Positions 29,264-41,072 are shown, counted from the stretch's first letter. The stretch: DNA of 64,000 bases from an uncultured Pelagibacteraceae bacterium (GCA_902523535.1 CABYZQ010000005.1:1-64000); one strand, 5' to 3'. The notes: generated by a model from the sequence alone, not told the origin. Translations and numbers: made by a program.

Positions 29264-30190
29264 ATGACCAACAAGATTTTAGTAATAAAACATGGATCGT
29301 TTGGTGATATTATACAAATTAATGGATGCCTGAGAGATATACGAGAAAATTATATTGATAATGAAATTTATATTCTTACTACACCTGCGTTCAGATCTTA
29401 TTTTGAAAGATGTCCCTACATTGATAAAGTTATAGTTGATGAAAGAAAATCTAGGTGGAATATTTTTTATTTACTAAAGATTAAAGATATAATTATAAAC
29501 TTAAAATTTCAAAAAATATTTGATTTACAAAATTCACGTAGAACAGAGTTCTATAGAAAATATTTATCGAATTCGATTGAATGGATTTCTTCAAGAACAA
29601 TATTAAATCCAAATGAAAGAAAAGAAGAGTTTGATAAAAAAAGTATACTTGAGAGATTTAACATACAATTATCTAGAGCTAATGTGAATGTACAATTTAC
29701 ATATAAACCTCAAGTTACATGGATGATTGATCAAGAATTTGCTATACCCTCATCAATAAAGAAAAATTATATTACACTTTTTCCATTTTGTTCCATTAAG
29801 CATCGTCAGAAATTATGGCCTCATTACCAGGATTTAATCACTAAATTAAAAATAAAATATCCAGACATCGATATCATTATTGTTCCAGGGCCAGGAGAAT
29901 ATGAAAAAGCAAGAAATTATGACGTCAAAATATTAATGAATAACAAAGATCATACAAATTTCTTTCAATTATCGAAGATATTGGCTGGCTCAAAATATGT
30001 AATCTCAAACGACACTGGACCTGCACATCTTGCGGCCCATTTGGGCTGTAAAGGCTTAGCTATATTTGGAAGTCATACATCTCCTGAGAAAGTAAGTATT
30101 CAGACAGATAATTTTCATAGTATTTCCAGTAAAAATTTACATGAACTCACTCCTGACATGGTCATTGAGAAAATAGATTCTCATTTGTAG
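29264..30190 (+). CDS. Glycosyltransferase family 9 (heptosyltransferase-like)
   Basis: LVIKHGSFGDIIQINGCLRDI and VISNDTGPAHLAAHLGCKGLAIFG. Confidence 0.9.
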   Translation: MTNKILVIKHGSFGDIIQINGCLRDIRENYIDNEIYILTTPAFRSYFERCPYIDKVIVDERKSRWNIFYLLKIKDIIINLKFQKIFDLQNSRRTEFYRKYLSNSIEWISSRTILNPNERKEEFDKKSILERFNIQLSRANVNVQFTYKPQVTWMIDQEFAIPSSIKKNYITLFPFCSIKHRQKLWPHYQDLITKLKIKYPDIDIIIVPGPGEYEKARNYDVKILMNNKDHTNFFQLSKILAGSKYVISNDTGPAHLAAHLGCKGLAIFGSHTSPEKVSIQTDNFHSISSKNLHELTPDMVIEKIDSHL

Positions 30191-30208
30191 ATAGATGATA
30201 TAGTAGTT

Positions 30209-31957
30209 ATGTCCTTTATGGAAAATGAAGAAAAATTTATAGAAACATTACGTCACGATACGGCCCATGTTCTTGCCATGGCTGTTCAAGAGTTATTCCC
30301 TGAAACACAAGTCACTATTGGACCTGTTATTGAGAATGGGTTCTACTATGACTTTGATCGCAAAGACCCTTTTACTGATAAAGACCTTAGTGTCATCGAA
30401 AAAAAGATGAAAGAAATTGTGAATAGAGATGTGAAGACGTCATTTAAAGTAATGAAAAGAGAAGATGCAATTAAATTATTTTTAGATAAGGGTGAAAAAT
30501 ATAAAGTTGAAATTATTAAAGATTTGCCTGAAAGTGAAGAGTTAAAAGTATACTACCATGGTGATTGGTTTGATTTATGTAAAGGTCCACACTTAGAATC
30601 AACTGGAAAGATTGGTAAGGCTTTTAAGCTAACAAAAGTCGCAGGAGCATATTGGAGGGGTGACTCTAATAATCCAATGTTGCAAAGAATATATGGCACG
30701 GCATGGGAAACTGAAGAAGAATTAAAAAACTACTTAATGCTTTTAGAGGAAGCTGAAAAAAGAGATCATAGAAAACTTGGTAAGCAACTTGATTTGTTTC
30801 ATTTTCAAGAAGAAGCTCCAGGGTCTGTTTTCTGGCATGCAAAAGGATGGACCTTATTCAGAACTTTAATCGATTACATGAGGCATCGCCAAGAGGAAGC
30901 TGGTTATGAAGAGATTAATACTCCTGATATTATGGACAAATCTCTATGGGAACTTTCAGGACATTTAGAAAAATTTGGCGACAACATGTTCACCACTGAA
31001 GCAAGGGAAGATAGAGTTTATGCATTAAAGCCAATGAATTGTCCAGGGTGTGTTCAAGTATATAAGCAGGGATTGAAAAGTTATCGAGATTTGCCATTAA
31101 GAGTTGCAGAATTTGGTAAAGTGCACAGATATGAACCATCTGGAGCCCTGCATGGTTTGATGCGAGTTAGAGCATTTACCCAGGATGATGCTCATATATT
31201 TTGTACTGAGGATCAAATTACTGAAGAAAGCAAAAAAGTTTGCGACCTTGTTCTCAGTATTTATAAAGATTTTGGATTTGATAAAGTTTCAATTAAATTT
31301 TCTGATAGACCTGAGAAAAGAGTTGGCAGTGATGCAATATGGGATAAGTCCGAAGAAGCTCTTCGACAAGCCATGGAAGCTACAGGATTAGAATATTCAT
31401 TGAATCCAGGTGAAGGGGCATTTTACGGTCCAAAGCTTGAATTCATTCTTAAAGATGCAATAGGTCGTGAATGGCAATGTGGTACTTTGCAAGTTGATTT
31501 GAATATGCCTGAAAGATTAGGTGGACATTTTATTGCTGAGGATGGACAAAAATATAATCCAGTAATGCTGCACAGAGCACTCTTTGGATCATTAGAGCGT
31601 TTCACAGGAATATTAATAGAACATTATGCTGGTGCTCTCCCACTATGGCTTTCACCAGTACAAGCGGTCGTTACACCAATAACTACTGAAATAAATGAAT
31701 ACGGTGAAGAAGTTTATGAAAGTTTAAAAAACGCGGGAATAAGGGTTGAAAAAGATCTACGTAACGAAAAAATTAGTTATAAAATTAGAGAAAATTCACT
31801 TAAAAAAATTCCATTTCAATTAATTCTTGGAAAGAAGGAAATTGAAGAACGTTCTATAACAATGAGAGCGTTTGGAAGCGACAAACAAGAAAAAATAAAG
31901 TTTGAAAATTTAAATGATTTTTTTATAAAAAAATGTATGATGCCATCACAACAATAG
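30209..31957 (+). CDS. thrS: Threonine--tRNA ligase lacking the N-terminal TGS domain
   Basis: Starts at the editing domain ([21 protein letters not shown]); class II motifs [25 protein letters not shown]. Confidence 0.96.
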   Translation: MSFMENEEKFIETLRHDTAHVLAMAVQELFPETQVTIGPVIENGFYYDFDRKDPFTDKDLSVIEKKMKEIVNRDVKTSFKVMKREDAIKLFLDKGEKYKVEIIKDLPESEELKVYYHGDWFDLCKGPHLESTGKIGKAFKLTKVAGAYWRGDSNNPMLQRIYGTAWETEEELKNYLMLLEEAEKRDHRKLGKQLDLFHFQEEAPGSVFWHAKGWTLFRTLIDYMRHRQEEAGYEEINTPDIMDKSLWELSGHLEKFGDNMFTTEAREDRVYALKPMNCPGCVQVYKQGLKSYRDLPLRVAEFGKVHRYEPSGALHGLMRVRAFTQDDAHIFCTEDQITEESKKVCDLVLSIYKDFGFDKVSIKFSDRPEKRVGSDAIWDKSEEALRQAMEATGLEYSLNPGEGAFYGPKLEFILKDAIGREWQCGTLQVDLNMPERLGGHFIAEDGQKYNPVMLHRALFGSLERFTGILIEHYAGALPLWLSPVQAVVTPITTEINEYGEEVYESLKNAGIRVEKDLRNEKISYKIRENSLKKIPFQLILGKKEIEERSITMRAFGSDKQEKIKFENLNDFFIKKCMMPSQQ

Positions 31958-31972
31958 ATATAGGAGATTAAA

Positions 31973-32521
31973 ATAGCACTTCAAAAGAAAAATAATAGAT
32001 ACAATCAATCTACTAAAGGCCCAAAATTCCGAATTAACGAATTCATAACCACTTCCACAGTTAGACTAATTGATGAAAAAGGTAACAACCTTGGAGTTGT
32101 TGATACCGATGAAGCTGTTAAAAAAGCTTTAGAGGTAGGACTAGATCTTGTTGAAGTATCCCCACAAGTTGACCCGCCGGTATGTAAAATTCTAGACTTT
32201 GGAAAATTTAAATATGAGGCTCAAAAAAAAGCTAGTACTTCGAAGAAAAAACAAAAGGAAGTTACAATAAAAGAAATAAAAATGCGGCCAGGGATAGATG
32301 TTCATGATTATGATTTTAAAGTAAGAGCGGCACAAAAGTTTATTTCTGCTGGAGACAAAGTAAAATTTACCATTAGATTCAAAGGGCGTGAATTCGAGCA
32401 TCACGATATCGCCGAGAACTTGATGGAAAGAATAAGGGAGACTATGGGATCAACCAGTAAAATTGAGCAAGAGCCCAAACTAGAAGGTAGGCAATTTACA
32501 ATGATTTTTACTCCTAACTAG
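31973..32521 (+). CDS. infC: Translation initiation factor IF-3 with apparent ATA start codon
   Basis: Reading from ATA 31973 gives (M)ALQKKNNRYNQSTKGPKFRINEFITTSTVRLIDEKGNNLGVVDTDEAVKKALEVGLDLVEVSP...; in frame with ORF 32282..32521; AGGAG at 31962-31966. Confidence 0.9.
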   Translation: MALQKKNNRYNQSTKGPKFRINEFITTSTVRLIDEKGNNLGVVDTDEAVKKALEVGLDLVEVSPQVDPPVCKILDFGKFKYEAQKKASTSKKKQKEVTIKEIKMRPGIDVHDYDFKVRAAQKFISAGDKVKFTIRFKGREFEHHDIAENLMERIRETMGSTSKIEQEPKLEGRQFTMIFTPN

Positions 32522-32557
32522 CCTATTTTTTCATATTCTCTTCAATTATAAAAACCT

Positions 32558-32586
32558 TTGATTTTTTCCTATCCAGGGGATATAAC
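32558..32586 (+). promoter_or_regulatory. Putative sigma70-type promoter of rpmI-rplT
   Basis: TTGATT (32558-32563), 17-bp spacer, TATAAC (32581-32586); ATG at 32601. Confidence 0.45.
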
Positions 32587-32600
32587 CCTGCTCATTCATT

Positions 32601-32798
32601 ATGACAAAACTCAAAACAAAAAAGGGCGCTAATAAGAGGTTCAGAGTTACTGCATCTGGGAAAGTTAAATCTTACCAAAGTGGCAAAAAGCACGGCATGA
32701 TTAAAAGGACTAATAAGCAGATAAGGAATCAGAGAGGGTCAACTATTCTGTCTGATCAAGATGCCCGCATTGTTAAAAAGTTTCTACCGTACGCATAG
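32601..32798 (+). CDS. rpmI: 50S ribosomal protein L35
   Basis: [21 protein letters not shown]. Confidence 0.97.
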   Translation: MTKLKTKKGANKRFRVTASGKVKSYQSGKKHGMIKRTNKQIRNQRGSTILSDQDARIVKKFLPYA

Positions 32799-32811
32799 AT
32801 AGGTTTTTATT

Positions 32812-33168
32812 ATGGCAAGAGTTAAAAGAGGAGTTACTGCACACGCAAGACACAAGAAGGTGATCAAGCAAGCTAAAGGTTACCGAGGTCGACGAAAAAA
32901 TACCTTCAAAGTAGCAAAGCAGGCAGTCGAAAAATCTCTACAATATGCATATCGTGATCGCCGAGCCAAAAAGAGAGACTTCAGGTCTCTATGGACTCAA
33001 AGAATAAATGCTGGGGCAAGAGAGTGCGGTATATCATACTCAGTTTTTATAAGCGGATTGAAAAAATTGAATATCTCACTCGATAGAAAGATCCTAGCTG
33101 ATTTAGCAATGAATGAACCATCGTCGTTTAAGCATTTAGCCGAACAAGTTCAATCTGCCGCTAAATAA
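32812..33168 (+). CDS. rplT: 50S ribosomal protein L20
   Basis: [28 protein letters not shown]. Confidence 0.98.
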   Translation: MARVKRGVTAHARHKKVIKQAKGYRGRRKNTFKVAKQAVEKSLQYAYRDRRAKKRDFRSLWTQRINAGARECGISYSVFISGLKKLNISLDRKILADLAMNEPSSFKHLAEQVQSAAK

Positions 33169-33239
33169 CTAGCTTATTAGCCTTTACACAAATATATTCT
33201 TATTACAGAAAAAACTAAATCTGATATTGTTGTATTGTT

Positions 33240-34310
33240 ATGGTTGATTTTACAAAACTAGAGCAAGAAATTACAAATTCTTTATCTAAAGTTAAAGATT
33301 TAGAAAGCTTGAATGAATGTCGTATAAAATATCTTGGTAAAAAAGGAGAGATATCTCTTTTAATGAAGGAGCTTGCTAATCTCTCAGGCGAAGATAGAAA
33401 AAAACAAGCTGAAATACTAAATACTCTTAAAAATAAAACATTGAGTCTTATAGAAGACAAGACAGAAGAACTAAACGATAGGAATTTAAATGAAAAACTA
33501 TCATCTGAGACACTCGATGTAACATTACCAGTATCAAGTTCTTTGGGATCAATTCACCCTATAACTCAAGTTATTGAGGAAGTAGTCACAATATTTGGCG
33601 ACTTAGATTTTTATGTTGCAGAGGGGCCAGAAGTCGAAACGGACTATAATAATTTCACTGCGCTAAATACATCAGAACATCATCCGGCAAGGCAAATGCA
33701 TGATACATTTTATGTAGAAACGCAAACAGACAGTATGCAGAATGTGTTAAGAACGCATACATCACCTGTACAAATCAGGAGTATGCTTCAGCATAAACCT
33801 CCTATTAGACTGATTGCTCCTGGGAAAACATTTAGATGCGATAATGACCAAACACATTCTCCAATGTTTCATCAAGTTGAGGGATTAGTAATCGATCAAG
33901 AAAGCAATATGAGTCATCTCAAGGGATGTCTTGAAATATTTCTTAAAACTTTTTTTGAAACAGATAAACTTAAAATGAGATTTCGACCAAGTCATTTTCC
34001 GTTCACAGAGCCGTCAGCAGAGGTTGATATAGGTTATACTAAAAAAGGGAATCAATTAGTTATTGGTGAAGGCGATGACTGGCTAGAAATATTAGGCTGC
34101 GGGATGGTGCACCCAAAAGTTCTACAAAATGTGAATATTGATCCGAATAGTTTTCAAGGGTATGCCTTTGGGATGGGCATAGAACGCCTTGCAATGCTTA
34201 AGTACGGTATAAGTGATTTAAGGACCTTTTTTGAGTGCGATTTAAGATGGAATAAGCATTATGGCTTTTCTCCACTGAACTTTCCTTCTCTCATCAGGGA
34301 CTTAAGCTAA
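33240..34310 (+). CDS. pheS: Phenylalanine--tRNA ligase alpha subunit
   Basis: HPARQMHDTFY, RTHTSPVQIR, FGMGIERLAMLKYGI. Confidence 0.97.
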   Translation: MVDFTKLEQEITNSLSKVKDLESLNECRIKYLGKKGEISLLMKELANLSGEDRKKQAEILNTLKNKTLSLIEDKTEELNDRNLNEKLSSETLDVTLPVSSSLGSIHPITQVIEEVVTIFGDLDFYVAEGPEVETDYNNFTALNTSEHHPARQMHDTFYVETQTDSMQNVLRTHTSPVQIRSMLQHKPPIRLIAPGKTFRCDNDQTHSPMFHQVEGLVIDQESNMSHLKGCLEIFLKTFFETDKLKMRFRPSHFPFTEPSAEVDIGYTKKGNQLVIGEGDDWLEILGCGMVHPKVLQNVNIDPNSFQGYAFGMGIERLAMLKYGISDLRTFFECDLRWNKHYGFSPLNFPSLIRDLS

Positions 34311-36697
34311 TGAAGTTCACTTACTCATGGCTAAAAGAGCATCTAGAAACAGAGCATCAATATAATGAAGTAGTTGATAAATTAACGGCAATTGGATTGG
34401 AGGTAGAGAGTGTTCAAGATACAGGCCTAGCCTATAAAGACTTTATTGTTGGACAGGTTTTGGAAGAAGAAAAACACCCTAATGCAGATAAACTAAAATT
34501 ATGCAAAGTAGATATCGGTAGAGAAAAAGTTGATGTAGTATGCGGAGCTCCCAATGTTACAAAAGGGATGAAAGTTGTTTATGCACCTGTTGGATGTGTC
34601 ATTCCTGTAAACCAAATGAAAATAAAAGCAGCAAAGATTCGTGGCGTAGAGTCTTATGGAATGATGTGTTCTGAGTATGAACTCGGAATTTCAAATGAGC
34701 ACGACGGTATTATCAGTTTAGAGCAAGATACAGAGGTTGGCAGTTCATACGCAGACTTGTCGGGAATGAATGACATTTTAATTGAAATAGGTATTACTCC
34801 CAACCGTCAAGACTGTTTGGGGGTTTTGGGAGTTGCACGGGATTTAGCTGCAGCAGGTGTTGGGAAGTTAAAGAATCGAGAGTTCAAGACAGAAAAAGGT
34901 TCGTTCGAGTCCCCAATTAAAATTGAAATACAAGATAATGATATATGCCCAGCATTCGCAGGAAGCTATATTAAAAATGTAAAAAATGTAGCAAGTCCTG
35001 ACTGGCTACAAAAAAAATTAAAGTCAATTGGCTTAAGGCCCATTTCCGCTTTAGTCGATATTACAAATTATGTAATGTTTGACCAAAATAGACCATTGCA
35101 TGTCTACGATGCTGATAAAGTTAAAGGAAAAATTATAGTGCGATCAGCTCAAGACGGTGAAAGCTTTAAAGCTTTAGATGAAAAGATCTATGATTTAAAA
35201 AAGGGTATGTGCACAATTTCAGATGAAGAAAAGGTTTTAGGTCTGGGAGGCATTATGGGCGGTGAAAGCACAGGGTGTAATTTTGATACCATTAATGTCC
35301 TTTTAGAATCTGCACTTTTTGACAAAGTAAATACAGCAAGAACAGGGAGAGATTTATCTATATTGAGCGATGCAAGATACAGATTTGAAAGAGGAATTGA
35401 TCCAAGGTCAACTTTAGAGGGGATTCACTTTGCAACTCAACTAATACTTGAAATATGCGGAGGTGAATGTAGTGAAATTGTATTAGCTGGAAAAATATCT
35501 GAAACTCCTAATACAATTGATATTTTAGGTAAAAATATAGTTAAAAGATTGGGATTAGAGATCACAGATGATGAAATTATTTCAATTTTGAGCTCTTTAG
35601 GCTTTGGTGCAAAGAAAAGTGGTGAGAATATTCACTGTACAATTCCATCATGGCGGCAGGACATCCATGGAGAAGCAGATATAAGTGAAGAAATTATTCG
35701 CATTAAAGGGTATGAAAATATTCCAACTTCAAATATTAGAGCTATCAGTAAGGTCAACAAAGATATACTAAATAGTACTCAAAAAATTATTTCAAAGGCA
35801 AAGCATTTCATAGCGTCAGAGGGATATAATGAATTTATTACATTCTCTTTTTCAGATTCTAAGAAAAGTAGTTTTTTTGGCGAAATTGAAAAATTAAAAA
35901 TAATCAATCCGATATCAGAGGATTTAGATATATTAAGACCTAGCCTTATTCCCAACTTATTAGCATCAATTAAAAAAAATACAGCACGTGGAATTGATTC
36001 TTTATCTGTTTTTGAAGCTGGCGGTCAGTACAGTTCAACCACTCCTGAAGATCAAATAAATTCAATATGCGGCGTGAAATATGGCTTAAGCAATAGTAAG
36101 ACTTGGAGAAGCGAAAAAAAAGAATTTGATATTTTTGATGTTAAAAATGATCTATTAAACGTTATAAATTATTTAGTACCAGGAAATAAGAAAATTTCAA
36201 TCTCTGATGAAGCCCCTTCATGGTATCACCCAGGACGCTCAGGTAAGATTATCCTAAACAAGAAAATAGAGATTGGTTACTTTGGCGAATTACATCCAAG
36301 AATTGCAAATAAATTTAAAATAAAAACAAGAGTAAACTTATTTGAGTTATTGATAGATAGTGTTCCCTTGACCGAAAAGAAGACCACGAACAAACCACTA
36401 CTAATTCTAAGTGATTTTCAAAGTGTAACGAGAGATTTTGCGTTTATACTTGATAAGGATGTTAAAAGTAGTGATTTAATCAAAGCTGCATTAAATGTTG
36501 ATACAAAAATAATAAAGAGTGCAGAAATATTTGACTTATTTGAGGACAAAAGTTTGGGAGATGATAAAAAATCAATGGCAATCAAAGTTGTTTTGCAGTC
36601 TGAAGAAAAGACATTAGATGAAAATGATATTAATAGCTTGAGTTCAAAAATAGTTGAAGCTATTGAAAAATCTACTTCTGGAACTGTTCGATCCTAA
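34310..36697 (+). CDS. pheT: Phenylalanine--tRNA ligase beta subunit
   Basis: [12 protein letters not shown], tRNA-binding domain, B3/B4 and FDX-ACB regions. Confidence 0.97.
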   Translation: MKFTYSWLKEHLETEHQYNEVVDKLTAIGLEVESVQDTGLAYKDFIVGQVLEEEKHPNADKLKLCKVDIGREKVDVVCGAPNVTKGMKVVYAPVGCVIPVNQMKIKAAKIRGVESYGMMCSEYELGISNEHDGIISLEQDTEVGSSYADLSGMNDILIEIGITPNRQDCLGVLGVARDLAAAGVGKLKNREFKTEKGSFESPIKIEIQDNDICPAFAGSYIKNVKNVASPDWLQKKLKSIGLRPISALVDITNYVMFDQNRPLHVYDADKVKGKIIVRSAQDGESFKALDEKIYDLKKGMCTISDEEKVLGLGGIMGGESTGCNFDTINVLLESALFDKVNTARTGRDLSILSDARYRFERGIDPRSTLEGIHFATQLILEICGGECSEIVLAGKISETPNTIDILGKNIVKRLGLEITDDEIISILSSLGFGAKKSGENIHCTIPSWRQDIHGEADISEEIIRIKGYENIPTSNIRAISKVNKDILNSTQKIISKAKHFIASEGYNEFITFSFSDSKKSSFFGEIEKLKIINPISEDLDILRPSLIPNLLASIKKNTARGIDSLSVFEAGGQYSSTTPEDQINSICGVKYGLSNSKTWRSEKKEFDIFDVKNDLLNVINYLVPGNKKISISDEAPSWYHPGRSGKIILNKKIEIGYFGELHPRIANKFKIKTRVNLFELLIDSVPLTEKKTTNKPLLILSDFQSVTRDFAFILDKDVKSSDLIKAALNVDTKIIKSAEIFDLFEDKSLGDDKKSMAIKVVLQSEEKTLDENDINSLSSKIVEAIEKSTSGTVRS

Positions 36698-36710
36698 AAA
36701 TTTATATTTT

Positions 36711-38510
36711 ATGACTGGAACCAAAAATATCAGAAACTTCTCAATTATTGCGCACATTGATCACGGTAAATCTACACTTGCAGATAGATTAATACAATTT
36801 TGTGGCGGTCTGTCAGAAAGAGAGATGAAGTCCCAAGTACTTGATTCAATGGATATTGAACGAGAAAGAGGGATTACTATTAAAGCACAGACAGTCCAAT
36901 TAAAGTATAAGGCTAAGGATGGTGAAATCTATACATTAAATATCATAGATACCCCGGGCCATGTTGATTTCAGCTATGAAGTTAACCGCTCACTCTCAGC
37001 GTGTGAAGGCTCACTTCTTGTTGTTGATGCGAGTCAAGGCGTAGAAGCTCAAACACTTGCAAATTTATACCAAGCCGTTGAGAATGATCATGTTATTATT
37101 CCTGTCTTAAATAAGATTGATTTACCTGCAGCAGATCCTGAGAGAGTAAAAGGACAAATTGACGATATTCTTGGAATCGATACAAGCAATGTTTTAGAAA
37201 TTTCTGCAAAATCTGGAATAGGCATAGAAGAGGTACTTGAAACTATTGTAAATGATCTCCCAGCTCCTGTTGGGAGTATAACGGAACCTTTAAAAGCATT
37301 ACTCGTTGATAGTTGGTACGACGCTTACTTAGGTGTTGTTGTTTTGGTAAGAGTTATTAATGGCACATTGAAAAAAGGCATGGAAGTCAGGTTCCATCAA
37401 ACTGATACCAAGCATTTAATTGAAAGAATTGGATGCTTTACCCCCAAAATGATTATCAATGAAGAGATCAAGACAGGTGAGCTCGGATTTATTACTGCTG
37501 CAATTAAAGAGGTTTCTCAAACAAAAGTCGGGGATACTATCATTTTATCAAATGATAAAAAAACACAGCCATTACCTGGCTTTAAACCCAGTCAACCTGT
37601 AGTATTTTGTGGTCTTTTTCCAACTAATGCAGCAGATTTTAAATTCTTAAAAGATGCTCTTGCAAAATTAAAGCTAAATGACTCAAGTTTTCATTATGAG
37701 CAAGAAACCTCAGCTGCATTAGGTATGGGCTTTAGGTGTGGTTTCTTGGGACTGCTTCATCTTGAGATTATTGTTGAACGATTAGACAGAGAATTTGATT
37801 TAGATTTAATCACAACAGCCCCAAGTGTCATTTATGACATAGTACTTACTGATGAAAGCAAAATTGAGCTCCATAATCCTGCTGATATGCCTGAGATAAT
37901 GAAAATCAAAACAATTTCTGAGCCTTGGATTAAAGCAACGATAATATGTCCAGATGAATATTTAGGTAGTATCATTTCACTTTGTGAGGATAAACGGGGT
38001 ATTCAGAATGAACTTACGTATTCAGGGTCAAGAGTAATACTTGCTTATAAGCTACCCCTTAACGAAATTGTTTTTGATTTTTATGACAAACTAAAATCAA
38101 TATCAAGCGGATATGCAAGTTTTGATTATGAAATTGATCAGTATATGGAAAGTGATCTTGTTCGTTTAAGCATTCTAGTTAACGATGAGCCTGTTGACGC
38201 CTTGTCAATTATTGTTCATCGAAATTTCTCAGAGAAAAAAGGTAGAGCAGTATGCGAAAAACTGAAGGAATTAATACCTAGACATCAGTTTCATATACCT
38301 ATTCAAGCTGCAATAGGTGGAAAAATTATTGCTCGAGAAACTGTACGAGGATATAGAAAAAATGTTATTGATAGAATACATGGTGGTGGAGCTACAGATA
38401 GAAAAAGAAAACTTCTTGACAAACAAAAGAAGGGCAAGCAAAGATTAAGAACTTATGGTAAAGTTGATATCCCACAAGAAGCATTTATAGCAGCATTAAA
38501 GGTTGAATAA
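36711..38510 (+). CDS. lepA: Elongation factor 4 (LepA)
   Basis: [45 protein letters not shown] track starts at 36654 (TTG), but ATG 36711 gives the expected N terminus. Confidence 0.95.
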   Translation: MTGTKNIRNFSIIAHIDHGKSTLADRLIQFCGGLSEREMKSQVLDSMDIERERGITIKAQTVQLKYKAKDGEIYTLNIIDTPGHVDFSYEVNRSLSACEGSLLVVDASQGVEAQTLANLYQAVENDHVIIPVLNKIDLPAADPERVKGQIDDILGIDTSNVLEISAKSGIGIEEVLETIVNDLPAPVGSITEPLKALLVDSWYDAYLGVVVLVRVINGTLKKGMEVRFHQTDTKHLIERIGCFTPKMIINEEIKTGELGFITAAIKEVSQTKVGDTIILSNDKKTQPLPGFKPSQPVVFCGLFPTNAADFKFLKDALAKLKLNDSSFHYEQETSAALGMGFRCGFLGLLHLEIIVERLDREFDLDLITTAPSVIYDIVLTDESKIELHNPADMPEIMKIKTISEPWIKATIICPDEYLGSIISLCEDKRGIQNELTYSGSRVILAYKLPLNEIVFDFYDKLKSISSGYASFDYEIDQYMESDLVRLSILVNDEPVDALSIIVHRNFSEKKGRAVCEKLKELIPRHQFHIPIQAAIGGKIIARETVRGYRKNVIDRIHGGGATDRKRKLLDKQKKGKQRLRTYGKVDIPQEAFIAALKVE

Positions 38511-38516
38511 AGAAAA

Positions 38517-39299
38517 ATGATTTTTTATTTAATAATTCTCTCGCTCTTTATAAATTTATTACTTATTTTTTTAATAAATAGAAAAAAGATTAAAAAAATT
38601 ATATATAGAAGCAAAATACAATCTGTAAATTTAGAGAAATTAGATAGTATTTTTATTAATAATCAAATTGATACAAATTTGTTTGGGCCAAAACAGGAAG
38701 TAATAGTAAAAAACTTCTGTATAGCATCTGGCAATAATATTGTTGGCATGACTTCAGATTATGAAGCTTGGATAATTTCATCATTAAGTAAAATTAGTAA
38801 TAAGATTTTTGAATTTGGAACTTGTAGCGGTAAGACGACATATCTTATGGCACTTAATTCTCCGAAAAATGCTAAAATAACTACATTAACCCTTGGCCCT
38901 CAAAATCTTTCAGATCTTAAAAAAAATAAATTAGATAATAAAATATCATTTAGAAACATAATAAATGAGAGCATTTATGAAAAATTTCTATTTTCAGGAA
39001 CTGAATATGAAAATAAAATTAATGTGATTTTTGAAAATTCAATTAACTTTAATGAAAATAATCATATAAATACTTTTGATCTAATTTTTATTGATGGAGG
39101 TCACACTTATTCAATAGTCAAAAATGACTCAGAAAAATCTTTTAAAATGCTAAATGCAAATGGAGTAATTCTTTGGCATGACTTTGTTCCTGCAAAAGAG
39201 TCTGCTAAAAATATAGTAAAATATATTAATAGCATTTCAAAAGAAAAAAAAATATTTCATATTAAAAACACTTCACTTTGTTATTATAGAAATAATTAG
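38517..39299 (+). CDS. Membrane-anchored class I SAM-dependent methyltransferase
   Basis: N-terminal hydrophobic helix, then [18 protein letters not shown] and [21 protein letters not shown]. Confidence 0.75.
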   Translation: MIFYLIILSLFINLLLIFLINRKKIKKIIYRSKIQSVNLEKLDSIFINNQIDTNLFGPKQEVIVKNFCIASGNNIVGMTSDYEAWIISSLSKISNKIFEFGTCSGKTTYLMALNSPKNAKITTLTLGPQNLSDLKKNKLDNKISFRNIINESIYEKFLFSGTEYENKINVIFENSINFNENNHINTFDLIFIDGGHTYSIVKNDSEKSFKMLNANGVILWHDFVPAKESAKNIVKYINSISKEKKIFHIKNTSLCYYRNN

Positions 39300-39303
39300 T
39301 TCA

Positions 39304-39393
39304 GGAGAGGTGGCCGAGTGGTTGAAGGCGCACGCTTGGAAAGCGTGTATGCGGGTGACCGTATCGTGGGTTCGAATCCCATCCTTTCCGCCA
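39304..39393 (+). tRNA. tRNA-Ser (anticodon GGA)
   Basis: GGAGAGGTGGCCGAGTGGTTGAAGGCG..CACGC-TTGGAAA-GCGTG..GTGGGTTCGAATCCCATCCTTTCCGCCA; long variable arm, encoded CCA. Confidence 0.96.
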
Positions 39394-39406
39394 TTTTTTT
39401 TGAAAG

Positions 39407-39550
39407 CTATTTATCTAGCTTATTTTCAATGTAATCCAACTTTATATTCAATTCTTCAACTTTAGATTTAATCTTTATAGTATTTAAAAAGTTTAAATAA
39501 ATAATCAATATCAATAAAAATATCAGTATAATGATAAGTGTATTCAGCAT
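39407..39550 (-). CDS. Small hypothetical membrane protein, 47 aa
   Basis: Read by eye: [47 protein letters not shown]; one TM helix plus short coiled-coil-like tail; not in the ORF track. Confidence 0.5.
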   Translation of the reverse strand: MLNTLIIILIFLLILIIYLNFLNTIKIKSKVEELNIKLDYIENKLDK

Positions 39551-39606
39551 TTAATGAATTTATTTTAAATAAAATATTAAAAACTATTTAATATCGATAG
39601 TATCTT

Positions 39607-39771
39607 TTATAAACCACCAGTTATTAGTCCGACCATTCCAAGGATTAGCCATAATATAAGCATTGCTTTTTCATCAAATTTCTTTGTACTTTCTATACCT
39701 TTGATTTGCTTTCTAACAAATAAGCTAAGAAGGAGTGCAAGGACTATTAGATATACTATTGTAAACGCCAT
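39607..39771 (-). CDS. Small hypothetical membrane protein, 54 aa
   Basis: Read by eye: MAFTIVYLIVLALLLSLFVRKQIKGIESTKKFDEKAMLILWLILGMVGLITGGL*; two hydrophobic helices; not in the ORF track. Confidence 0.55.
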   Translation of the reverse strand: MAFTIVYLIVLALLLSLFVRKQIKGIESTKKFDEKAMLILWLILGMVGLITGGL

Positions 39772-39820
39772 TAGTGATTAGTGTAGCAAGTAAGTAATAT
39801 TTGTATATAAAATATATCTA

Positions 39821-41023
39821 ATGAAAATTTTTAGACATTCTTCTTCTTTATTAGTAATAGTTGGTGGCTGTGTTCTTTTATTAGTTTCTTTTGGTATAAG
39901 ACACTCATCAGGTTTGTATTTAATACCTATTTCAGATCATATTCAGACTGGACGAGAAGTGTTTGGCTTCGCTATTGCAATTCAATTCCTTATGATTGGG
40001 ATTGGATCTCCAATCTTCGGAGCTATTGCTGATAAATATGGTTCATCTATCGCTGGCCTTTATGGAGCAATATTTTTCTTAATTGGTCTCTATATGATGT
40101 CTCTTGTAGAAGGATCAGGTCTCCTGATAGTTTCACAAGTAGTTTTCGGTTTTGGTTGCGCCGGATGTGGAACAGCAGTAATTCTAGGAGCTGTAGGAAA
40201 AGCGGTTACAGGAAAATACCAAACGTTGTCGTTGGGTATTGTGATGGCTGCAGGTTCTTTGGGGCAATTCTTAATTGTCCCACTATCAGGATTTATGATC
40301 GAAGCAACTGATTGGCAAAAATCAATCGTCTACCTTTGTTTTATATCCTTAATAATGATTTTATTTGCTCTAACTCTGACAAAATCTTCTTTTAATTCAG
40401 GAAAGGATGATCAAGCTGCTCAATCATTAGCATCTGTACTCAATGAAGCTTTTGTAAATAAAAGCTATGTGTTGTTAACAGTTGGTTTTTTCGTATGTGG
40501 CTTTCATGTTTCATTTGTAGCAACACATTTACCAGCTTATTTAACTGACCTCTCATTACCTTTGTGGATTGGTTCTTGGTCGCTTGCTTTGATTGGTTTA
40601 TTCAATGTTTTTGGGACATTATATTTTGGTCATTTAGGTGATCAAAATTCTAAAAAAAATCTTCTAGTTATTTTATACACACTTCGTGCACTTTTATTCT
40701 TAGTATTTATTTTTCTTCCTAAAACTGAGATAACAGTACTAATTTTCTCTGCATTACTCGGTATTCTTTGGCTTTCAACTGTCCCTCTTACCAGTGGTAT
40801 TATTTCTGTAATTTTTGGGACCAAATATATGTCTATGCTGTATGGCTTTACATTCCTTTCACATCAAGTTGGTTCATTTATGGGCTCTTGGTTTGGAGGT
40901 CGTTTTTATGATTTTTATGGTTCATATGATATCATGTGGTGGGTATGTGTAGTTCTTGGTTTTGTGTCTGCATTAATGCATTTTCCAATTACTGAAAAAC
41001 CAATCAAAAGAAAAATTGCTTAA
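39821..41023 (+). CDS. Major facilitator superfamily transporter
   Basis: About 12 TM helices; GAIADKYGSSIAGLYGA; GRFYDFYGSYDIMWW. Confidence 0.88.
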   Translation: MKIFRHSSSLLVIVGGCVLLLVSFGIRHSSGLYLIPISDHIQTGREVFGFAIAIQFLMIGIGSPIFGAIADKYGSSIAGLYGAIFFLIGLYMMSLVEGSGLLIVSQVVFGFGCAGCGTAVILGAVGKAVTGKYQTLSLGIVMAAGSLGQFLIVPLSGFMIEATDWQKSIVYLCFISLIMILFALTLTKSSFNSGKDDQAAQSLASVLNEAFVNKSYVLLTVGFFVCGFHVSFVATHLPAYLTDLSLPLWIGSWSLALIGLFNVFGTLYFGHLGDQNSKKNLLVILYTLRALLFLVFIFLPKTEITVLIFSALLGILWLSTVPLTSGIISVIFGTKYMSMLYGFTFLSHQVGSFMGSWFGGRFYDFYGSYDIMWWVCVVLGFVSALMHFPITEKPIKRKIA

Positions 41024-41072
41024 GCAAATATTAAATTTATTAATTATTTTATTGATTCTATTACTAAATAAG

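Noticed and set aside
36654-36710. Upstream TTG start for lepA given in the ORF track
   Set aside because: The extension overlaps pheT and is not LepA-like; ATG at 36711 gives the canonical N terminus.
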